Origin: Nanohaloarchaea archaeon PL-Br10_U2g16 | GTDB lineage: Archaea; Nanohalarchaeota; Nanosalinia; Nanosalinales; Nanosalinaceae | Assembly (NCBI GenBank): GCA_001563995.1 | Contig: LKMV01000043.1 | Location: 1 to 6,125, forward strand | Direction: 5' to 3' | Length of the DNA: 6,125 bases | Part shown: one piece after another, positions 1 through 4,365 of the stretch | Numbering within the stretch: position 1 is the first letter of the stretch | Layout: each line of letters begins with the position of its first letter | The notes under the pieces: generated by a model | The model's database searches: none | Seen by the model: the letters and a program-made list of their open reading frames with translations, nothing else | Told to the model about the DNA's origin: nothing | Made by a program: the position numbers and the translations under genes

Positions 1-717
1 AATCTCTAAATCTTCTAGAACCTTGTTTTTTGATATACCACCCGCCCAGACTGTAAGATCGGATTCAATACTTTCTCCTGACTGAAGCTCTACAGAGCCT
101 TCAGAAATCTTTGATACCCTTGAACCGAGCCTTAAATTCACGTTTTTAGACTTAAGTACTTCTTCAGCCTTTTTAGCTGTAGATTCGGAGTTATCAGGCA
201 ATAGCCTGTCTCTCGAATGTACTAAGTCAATACTTAGGTCCTTGTCCAACCCCGTAAAAGATGCGGTCGCCTCTACGCCTGTGGCGCCTCCGCCCACTAC
301 TACCGCTTTATCTATCTCTCCTTTCTCTAACTTTTCTTTTATCCTTACAGCATCATCTTTGAAACGAAGGGTTTGGACCTCAGTCTCTAAATCTACGTCG
401 AAATAACAAGTTCTAGCTCCAACCGCCAGCAACAGCTCATCGTAACTTTGATCTGTCTTATTGGTCTCGACTACTTTTTCTTCAGTATTCAGGCCTTCCA
501 TCTTTGCTTTAATATGTTCAATATCCCTTCCTTCAAACTTTCTGTCATACTCTATAGTGTGAAGGCTAGGATTACCTTTCTCTAGTACCTTATGGAGCGA
601 AGGATAGAAAACCATCTCTTCTCCAGGATCTATCAGTTTTACCTGCTTACCTTTACTTTCAACCGTTAGAGCCGCTTCAAGGCCTGCTATTCCTCCGCCT
701 ACTATTACTACAGACAT
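1..717 (-). CDS. NDH-2-like FAD/NAD(P)-dependent oxidoreductase, N-terminal part (cut by window edge)
   Basis: The frame is open from an ATG at 717-715 to the left edge, giving 239 codons with no stop; the C-terminus lies outside the window. The N-terminus has the FAD-binding dinucleotide fold (SVVIVGGGIAGLEAA, glycines at residues 7-12). A second nucleotide-binding motif, VVGGGATGVEATAS, at residues 140-153 should bind NAD(P)H. Between them are MVFYPSLHKVLEKGNPS, resembling the PLLYEVAxG region of type II NADH dehydrogenases, and the LLLAVGART segment at about residues 95-103. The later TVWAGGIS at 222-229 matches the VIWTAGV-type motif of this family. Family knowledge suggests electron transfer from NAD(P)H to a quinone or another acceptor at the membrane. 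AIF/FSP1-like or sulfide:quinone reductase-like enzymes remain possible because the C-terminal region is missing. The start is supported by a TATA box about 26 bases upstream and by the normal distance from ATG to the FAD motif. It appears to be transcribed alone. Confidence 0.87.
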   Translation of the reverse strand, partial: MSVVIVGGGIAGLEAALTVESKGKQVKLIDPGEEMVFYPSLHKVLEKGNPSLHTIEYDRKFEGRDIEHIKAKMEGLNTEEKVVETNKTDQSYDELLLAVGARTCYFDVDLETEVQTLRFKDDAVRIKEKLEKGEIDKAVVVGGGATGVEATASFTGLDKDLSIDLVHSRDRLLPDNSESTAKKAEEVLKSKNVNLRLGSRVSKISEGSVELQSGESIESDLTVWAGGISKNKVLEDLEI

Positions 718-739
718 GTAAACTTTCCCCGGCTCTTCT

Positions 740-747
740 CTTTTAAG
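740..747 (-). promoter_or_regulatory. TATA box for the NDH-2-like gene
   Basis: The minus strand reads CTTAAAAG, centred about 26 bases upstream of the ATG at 717. That spacing would put the transcription start at or next to the ATG, as in leaderless archaeal messages. No Shine-Dalgarno sequence lies in front of the start. Confidence 0.5.
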
Positions 748-774
748 CAGGGTACTGAGCTTCAGGTTATCAGT

Positions 775-797
775 AAAAAAGAAAGAAAAAAGAAATG
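775..797 (-). terminator. T-rich transcription terminator after the membrane protein gene
   Basis: Just past the TAG stop of the membrane protein gene, the minus strand carries two runs of six T within a tract that is nearly all T and C. Archaeal RNA polymerase commonly terminates at such U-rich stretches without a hairpin. The position, between that stop codon and the next promoter, fits a real terminator. Confidence 0.55.
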
Positions 798-802
798 AGA
801 AA

Positions 803-1270
803 CTACTCTAAAAGGTTTTTGATGAGAGGATATCCAACACCTAGGACGACACCGTAGATCACATGGCCGATAAGTCCGTTAACGTTGAAGTTAGGTGCTT
901 CAGGCGCTCCGCCAAATCCTACAGCTGCTAGCCATAGAGGCATCAGAACTGCTGCGAGGATAACCGTTGTCAGTACTCCGTAACCTGCTCCCCAGGCCGA
1001 AGAGTGTAGCACCTGATCGAGGTGGTCTCTGTATCTTGTGTTAGATATTACTAACGCAAATGCGACCCCCAAGACTGCACCGTGGAAAAGATGGATAGCT
1101 CCACCGATTAGAGGTGCAGGTCCTTCGATACCATATAGAGCTGGAATCGCCATCTCTATAACTTCTCTGTTCCCTACGGCTGCGAAGAAAGCTCCGAAAG
1201 CCACAGTTCCCAGCATACCGGCTATAGCGCCGCTCAAAAACTCCTCTCGTGTAAACTCAAAGTTTTCCAT
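803..1270 (-). CDS. Four-helix membrane protein of unknown function
   Basis: This 155-residue protein has a short charged N-terminus (MENFEFTREEF) and four likely transmembrane segments at about residues 12-32, 54-75, 92-117 and 130-150. Small residues dominate the helices, with many G-x3-G spacings that favour tight helix packing. Helix 2 (IHLFHGAVLGVAF, 59-71) and helix 4 (GHVIYGVVLGVGY, 135-147) resemble each other, so the protein may be an internal duplication of a two-helix unit. The loop EVIEMAIPALYGIEGP (36-51) resembles a family of small haloarchaeal membrane proteins that I recall only loosely; these are sometimes mislabelled histidine kinases. No kinase or transporter motif is visible. 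The start is the first ATG in the frame and gives a sensible soluble N-terminus; the next methionine (residue 19) would cut into helix 1. The gene is divergent from the DNA glycosylase and ends at a T-rich terminator. Function is unknown. Confidence 0.85.
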   Translation of the reverse strand: MENFEFTREEFLSGAIAGMLGTVAFGAFFAAVGNREVIEMAIPALYGIEGPAPLIGGAIHLFHGAVLGVAFALVISNTRYRDHLDQVLHSSAWGAGYGVLTTVILAAVLMPLWLAAVGFGGAPEAPNFNVNGLIGHVIYGVVLGVGYPLIKNLLE

Positions 1271-1340
1271 AATTATGTGACAGATTTTAATCTACCTTTT
1301 TGAAGACAGTACTAAGCCAAAAGTTAGGTCAGCCTAAGAT

Positions 1341-1353
1341 CAATAATAGTTAA
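1341..1353 (+). promoter_or_regulatory. TATA-like element for the DNA glycosylase gene
   Basis: The sequence CAATAATAGTTAA is centred about 24 bases before the ATG at 1371, a leaderless arrangement. No Shine-Dalgarno sequence is seen. It lies in the 100-base divergent spacer (1271-1370), which must also hold the promoter of the membrane protein gene. The best minus-strand candidate there, ATTAAAAT at 1284-1291, is rather close to its ATG. Confidence 0.45.
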
Positions 1354-1370
1354 CCTTGAAACAGTAGATT

Positions 1371-1910
1371 ATGGACAAACGGTTTTTCTCTAACCCTACA
1401 GAATCCGTTGCAAAGGACCTCCTTGGCTGTACTATCGCAATGGACGGATTGAAAGGAAGGATTGTTGAGACCGAGGCCTATCTGGAGGACGATCTTGCCT
1501 CACATGCCCACGGAGGAAGAACAGAGAGAAATAGGATTATGTACGAGGAATACGGATATGTATACATCTATCTGTGTTACGGAATACATAACATGTTAAA
1601 CTTTACAACAGAAAAAGATAATGCAGGAGCTGTGTTGATAAGGGCTTTAGAGCCTCTAGAAGGTTTGGAAGAGATGAGAGACAACCGAGGCGTAGAGGAC
1701 GAAAAAGATCTATGTAACGGACCAGGAAAGCTCTGTGAAGCCTTCGGTATAGATAAGGAGATGAACGAGACCGTGGTAGGAGAAGAAATCAGGGTTGAGG
1801 AAGGAGAAAGCGGCGAGGTTGAAATTTCTACCAGGGTCGGCATCTCAGAGGCAAAGGATAGAGAACTGAGGTTTTACGAGAAAGATAACAGATACGTTTC
1901 GGAACGGTAA
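1371..1910 (+). CDS. aag: 3-methyladenine DNA glycosylase (AAG/MPG family)
   Basis: This enzyme removes alkylated or deaminated purines such as 3-methyladenine and hypoxanthine from DNA, the first step of base excision repair. The 179 residues cover the whole family fold in order. KDLLG is at 15-19 and VETEAY at 32-37, where the second Glu (E35) matches the catalytic E125 of the human enzyme and Y37 matches Y127. H45 matches H136. In the YVYIYLCYG segment (63-71), Y70 matches the base-displacing Y162. N77 and R91 (RALEPLEG, 91-98) match human N169 and R182. LCNGPGKLCEAFGID (114-128) and the C-terminal STRVGI...LRFY...YVSER complete the domain. It is slightly shorter than typical bacterial members but not truncated. 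The ATG start gives the usual N-terminus and has a TATA box about 24 bases upstream. The frame stays open for 66 codons after the TAA stop, overlapping the unexplained reading frame downstream. Functional identity is confident; the in vivo substrate range is not determined. Confidence 0.96.
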   Translation: MDKRFFSNPTESVAKDLLGCTIAMDGLKGRIVETEAYLEDDLASHAHGGRTERNRIMYEEYGYVYIYLCYGIHNMLNFTTEKDNAGAVLIRALEPLEGLEEMRDNRGVEDEKDLCNGPGKLCEAFGIDKEMNETVVGEEIRVEEGESGEVEISTRVGISEAKDRELRFYEKDNRYVSER

Positions 1911-1942
1911 AGCTCTTCAATATCTATTACTGTTAAGATCTT

Positions 1943-2111
1943 ATGGCAGGAGAACATCCATATTGACGTTGAACACGAAGATCTAAACGAGATTATAGAG
2001 CCTGGAGAGAACAGTTTTGTCGGAGGAAAACGTGGAGGAGTTTTCATAGGTCTTAAAGACGAGATGATCGAGAGGGCTGAAAACTTTGTAGAGCGAAGTA
2101 ATAACGACTAA
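1943..2111 (+). pseudogene. Small unassigned reading frame without a usable start (frameshifted or decayed small gene)
   Basis: The frame ending at TAA 2109-2111 reads like acidic halophile protein from about 1962: IDVEHEDLNEIIEPGENSF, then a glycine-rich turn (VGGKRGGVFIGL) and an amphipathic end (DEMIERAENFVERSNND). About 13 of the last 49 residues are acidic. The frame is open all the way from the glycosylase stop at 1908-1910, but it holds no ATG, GTG or TTG until an ATG at 2064, too late to include the conserved-looking part. An ATG at 1943 in another frame encodes MAGEHPY and then stops. A one-base shift near 1961 would join it to the good frame as MAGEHP-IDVEHEDL. A TATA-like AATATCTAT (1919-1927) lies upstream of that ATG. 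Possible explanations are an indel mutation, a sequencing or assembly error, programmed frameshifting, or a rare ATT start at 1962. I do not recognise the family. Confidence 0.4.
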
Positions 2112-2154
2112 AGAGTAAAAACATTGATTATGACTTAGATGGTTCTAGAGCCAA

Positions 2155-2184
2155 CAATATAAGTAACCCAACAGTATAAATAAC
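2155..2184 (+). promoter_or_regulatory. Promoter with two TATA-like elements for the cupredoxin gene
   Basis: CAATATAAGTAAC (2155-2167) and CAGTATAAATAAC (2172-2184) are similar 13-base elements, 17 bases apart and matching at 11 positions. The second contains TATAAATA centred about 31 bases before the ATG at 2209, implying a leader of only a few bases. The first may be a duplicate or an alternative TATA box. No Shine-Dalgarno sequence precedes the ATG. Confidence 0.6.
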
Positions 2185-2208
2185 TTGCTGCCCTAATTAC
2201 GGAATACA

Positions 2209-3126
2209 ATGAAATTAAAGACCAAAATAATCATTATATCAGCTTTTCTGATAACAGGTATAGCTGCATCGGCAGCTCAAGAAGATCACGGAGATGTGGA
2301 AGAGTACAGCACAGGATTTGCCACACCTGACTCGGCATTATACGGGCTGGAAACCCGCTGGGACAGTATGTCCATGACAGTAGGACTTTCCTCAGCCTCT
2401 GATGTGGCAGAGAAGAGAGCAGGAGAAGCACGTCTGATGGCAGACCACGGAGACTACGAGGCAGCAGAAAGAGCGATTGAAGGATTAGGAAACGCTGCTG
2501 AAAGATCAGGAGAGGAAGACACAGAACGGATAGAAAATGCAGTATCCTCACTTGACCAGGTCATGGAGACCGCACCTGAAGAAGCACAGGAAGGGCTTCA
2601 GAATGCCATGGACAACGTTGAACAGAGAGGGCCTGAAGACATAGAGCCAGGTCAGCCGACCGAAGATCCACAGCCCGACCAGCCAGCACAAGAAACTCCT
2701 GCCGATGAAGATACAGGAGTAGAGCAGGACCAGGATGTAGAACAGCAGCCTGAGACAGATCAGGAACCTGAAAACGGCGAGGACACAGAACAGCCGGGAG
2801 AAACTCAGCCTGATGAAACCGATTCAGAACAGCAGGAAGATAACGATGTAAGGGAGATAGTTATCGAAGGAGAAAGCTTCGAGTTCAACCCGGATACCGT
2901 TGAAGTAGAAGTCGGACAGGAAGTAGAGTTCATCTTCGAGAACACCGGAGGAACCCACGACCTTGTGATCTCCGAAGTTGAAGGAGCAGGAACCGAAGTT
3001 ATAGGAACAGGAGAATCGGACTCGTTCACCCACACGTTTGAGGAAGAGGGAGAGTACGAGTTCATCTGCTCGGTAGGCAACCACGCAGAACAGGGTATGA
3101 CAGGAACAATTGAAGTAGTAGAATAG
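2209..3126 (+). CDS. Secreted DUF5667-cupredoxin fusion protein (type I copper site)
   Basis: The 305-residue protein has three parts after a Sec-type signal peptide (MKLKTKIIIISAFLITGIAA..., likely cleaved around residues 22-24; no lipobox cysteine). Residues 39-137 begin TPDSALYGLE and continue as acidic helices with Ala-rich repeats, typical of DUF5667-like extracytoplasmic proteins. Residues 140-213 are a Pro/Gln/Glu/Asp linker with 29 acidic residues. Residues 214-305 form a cupredoxin domain: FEFNPDTVEVEVGQEVEF, then H250 (GGTHDL) and C287-x4-H292-x4-M297 (CSVGNHAEQGM). This is a complete set of type I copper ligands, and C287 is the only cysteine. The protein is therefore probably a blue-copper electron carrier or copper-binding protein outside the cell membrane. 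No second membrane anchor is seen, so it is either released or held by an uncleaved signal. Its partner is unknown; the NDH-2-like gene on the other strand is only a speculative link. It is transcribed alone, between its own promoter and a T-rich terminator. Confidence 0.87.
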   Translation: MKLKTKIIIISAFLITGIAASAAQEDHGDVEEYSTGFATPDSALYGLETRWDSMSMTVGLSSASDVAEKRAGEARLMADHGDYEAAERAIEGLGNAAERSGEEDTERIENAVSSLDQVMETAPEEAQEGLQNAMDNVEQRGPEDIEPGQPTEDPQPDQPAQETPADEDTGVEQDQDVEQQPETDQEPENGEDTEQPGETQPDETDSEQQEDNDVREIVIEGESFEFNPDTVEVEVGQEVEFIFENTGGTHDLVISEVEGAGTEVIGTGESDSFTHTFEEEGEYEFICSVGNHAEQGMTGTIEVVE

Positions 3127-3140
3127 GTTCTCTTACCTAT

Positions 3141-3155
3141 TTCACTTTTTCTTTT
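3141..3155 (+). terminator. T-rich terminator after the cupredoxin gene
   Basis: Fifteen bases after the TAG stop comes TTCACTTTTTCTTTT, a pyrimidine tract with runs of five and four T. This fits hairpin-independent archaeal termination and separates the cupredoxin gene from the cytidylate kinase promoter. Confidence 0.5.
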
Positions 3156-3159
3156 AACT

Positions 3160-3168
3160 GATTAAAGC
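3160..3168 (+). promoter_or_regulatory. TATA box for the cytidylate kinase-archease operon
   Basis: GATTAAAGC is centred about 26 bases before the ATG at 3190, the spacing expected for a leaderless transcript. There is no Shine-Dalgarno sequence before that ATG. The following gene, archease, starts one base after the kinase stop and has no room for its own promoter in the spacer. Confidence 0.5.
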
Positions 3169-3189
3169 TTCACCTTCTCCAAAGTTAAC

Positions 3190-3798
3190 ATGGGAAGCTA
3201 TATAGAAGAGTTCCAAGAAGAGTACGATAAGAGCTCCGAAGTAGTTATAACGGTTGACGGACCTTCAGGAGCAGGAAAAGGTACATTAGCCAAAAGTATA
3301 GCCGAAAAGATGGATTTAAACTACTACTCTGCAGGAGATTTCTTCCGAAAGATAGCCAAGGAGAACAGTATGACTGTGGAAGAGCTATCCGAGAAAGCAG
3401 ATAAAGAGACAGACATAGAGGTCGACAGGAGAACACTGGAGAAAGCATTAGAAGAAGACTGCGTCATAGAGTCAAGGATTGCCTCCAAAGTGTTAGGTGA
3501 CTTCTCAGATTATTCTATCTACCTTACAGCAGAGCTTAAGGAAAGAGCCGGAAGAGTAAAAGAAGATCTGGAAAACAGGGATAACGAGGAAGGAGGTAAG
3601 ACCGTTGAACAGGTAAAGGAAAAGATACGGAAACGTGACGAGGACAATAGAGAACGTTACATGGATTACTATGGAATTGACATGACCGACTCAGAAATCC
3701 ACGATATTGTGGTAGATAACACAGATTTAAACGTGCAGCAACAGAATAGCAAAGTTATGGAAAAGCTGGAGAAAAAATTCCCTGAGAGGTTTGACTGA
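3190..3798 (+). CDS. cmk: Archaeal-type cytidylate kinase (CMP/dCMP kinase)
   Basis: This cytoplasmic P-loop kinase should phosphorylate CMP or dCMP with ATP in pyrimidine salvage and RNA turnover. The Walker A motif GPSGAGKGT is at residues 24-32. The archaeal Cmk signature follows: YYSAGDFFRKIAKENSMTVEELS (45-67), where bacterial enzymes have a different substrate segment. The E-x-R in IESRIAS (93-99) matches the conserved EGRLA motif. A charged LID region lies at about 125-150, and RERYMDYYGID (154-164) with DIVVDNTDL (172-180) is the typical archaeal C-terminal signature. About 17 residues (MGSYIEEFQEEYDKSSE) precede the first strand, more than usual. The next methionine is residue 41, beyond the P-loop, so the upstream ATG must be the start. 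That choice is supported by the TATA box 26 bases upstream. At 202 residues the protein is slightly longer than most archaeal members. It is coupled to archease, probably in one operon. An adenylate kinase is less likely given the C-terminal signature. Confidence 0.9.
   Translation: MGSYIEEFQEEYDKSSEVVITVDGPSGAGKGTLAKSIAEKMDLNYYSAGDFFRKIAKENSMTVEELSEKADKETDIEVDRRTLEKALEEDCVIESRIASKVLGDFSDYSIYLTAELKERAGRVKEDLENRDNEEGGKTVEQVKEKIRKRDEDNRERYMDYYGIDMTDSEIHDIVVDNTDLNVQQQNSKVMEKLEKKFPERFD
3786..3790 (+). promoter_or_regulatory. Shine-Dalgarno site that fixes the archease start
   Basis: GAGGT, inside the last codons of the cytidylate kinase gene, complements the 3' end of 16S rRNA. It lies nine bases before the ATG at 3800. 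The alternative TTG at 3791 directly abuts it and is too close to use it. Confidence 0.6.
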
Positions 3799-3799
3799 T

Positions 3800-4219
3800 A
3801 TGAGCTATGAGATTCTAGGACACACAGCGGATGAAAAGTTCAGAGCTGTAGGTAGCTCCAGACCACAAGTCTTCTCTGAGACAGTAAAAGCTTTCTCTGA
3901 GATAGTCGGCGCCGGCTCGGAGTCAGGAGAAGTCAGACATGATATAGACGTGAAGTCCGAGAATATGGAGGCACTTGTCTACGACTTCCTTCACAGCCTG
4001 ATAATGCTCCAGGAGATAGAAGACGTTGCTGTCTGTCAGACCGAAGAGCTAAGTTTTGAAGAGGAAGGCGACGGATACAAAATCGACGCAACGATATGGA
4101 CACAGCCGATAGACCAGCACATGCATCTTTCAGATGTCAAAGCTCCTACATACAACGAGATGAAAGTAGATTACCAGAACGGAGAAGGATGGGTTATAGA
4201 AGCCGTGCTAGATATTTAA
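3800..4219 (+). CDS. Archease, activator of RtcB RNA ligase
   Basis: Archease promotes guanylylation and turnover of the RtcB ligase during tRNA splicing. The 139 residues show the family hallmarks. Near the N-terminus is YEILGHTADEKF (3-14) with the conserved HTAD, where D11 is a likely metal ligand. The core has LVYDFLHSLIML, matching the usual LL-x-WL-x-EL region. VKAPTYNEM (113-121) matches the VKAxTYHxM motif, and the protein ends in the invariant-type LDI with D138, the second expected acidic metal ligand. Length is normal for the family. The frame is also open to a TTG at 3791, but the Shine-Dalgarno sequence GAGGT at 3786-3790 is correctly spaced only for the ATG at 3800. Starting there also gives the usual N-terminus. 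The gene begins one base after the cytidylate kinase stop, so translation is probably coupled. RtcB is encoded next on the same strand, supporting the assignment. Confidence 0.95.
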   Translation: MSYEILGHTADEKFRAVGSSRPQVFSETVKAFSEIVGAGSESGEVRHDIDVKSENMEALVYDFLHSLIMLQEIEDVAVCQTEELSFEEEGDGYKIDATIWTQPIDQHMHLSDVKAPTYNEMKVDYQNGEGWVIEAVLDI

Positions 4220-4258
4220 CAGCTAAAACGTACAAGAACTCTGAGACATATGGAAAAC

Positions 4259-4310
4259 TGTAATACATTTTACCATATTAAACAGAATATAAGGTATTAT
4301 GTAATACATT
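4259..4310 (+). repeat. Two-copy 11-base direct repeat TGTAATACATT
   Basis: The copies at 4259-4269 and 4300-4310 are identical, and the flanking bases differ on both sides. They lie entirely in the non-coding spacer between archease and rtcB. See the operator entry for the interpretation. Confidence 0.8.
4285..4293 (+). promoter_or_regulatory. TATA-like element for rtcB
   Basis: GAATATAAG, with a G following, lies between the two TGTAATACA copies and would start transcription near 4315, giving a leader of about 50 bases before the ATG at 4366. A second candidate, CTATGTAAAT at about 4335-4344, would instead give a leaderless message from that ATG. The sequence alone does not decide between them. 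Confidence 0.35.
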
Positions 4311-4365
4311 GACCTTTCTTCTGTCCGATACCATCTATGTAAATCTTCGGAACAAGTCTTTGGAC

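Larger units (their letters stand above)
4251..4310 (+). promoter_or_regulatory. Putative operator pair upstream of rtcB
   Basis: The 11-base sequence TGTAATACATT occurs at 4259-4269 and again at 4300-4310. Each copy contains the perfect dyad TGTA-A-TACA, with centres at 4263 and 4304, 41 bases or about four helical turns apart. The first copy is the middle of a larger dyad, 4251-4275, with 10 of 12 arm positions paired. The second overlaps another dyad, GTATTA-TG-TAATAC at 4294-4307. A TATA-like element lies between them. This layout suggests a dimeric DNA-binding regulator of rtcB, but which protein binds is unknown and the site has not been compared with other genomes. Confidence 0.45.

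Noticed and set aside
1038..1280. Plus-strand 80-codon open frame opposite the membrane protein gene
   Set aside because: It is the antisense of the four-helix protein, lacks the acidic composition of real proteins here, and has no recognisable domain.
2234..2551. Minus-strand open frames across the cupredoxin gene (also 2805-3084)
   Set aside because: They are antisense to a clearly coding acidic gene, and their Leu/Ser-rich translations are typical shadows.
3791..3799. TTG start for archease (three extra residues)
   Set aside because: It abuts the Shine-Dalgarno sequence; the ATG at 3800 has correct spacing and gives the family N-terminus.
4250..4312. 20-codon plus-strand frame MENCNTFYHIKQ... 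covering the operator pair
   Set aside because: It has one acidic residue, no Shine-Dalgarno sequence and no well-spaced TATA box; the repeats and dyads explain the sequence better.
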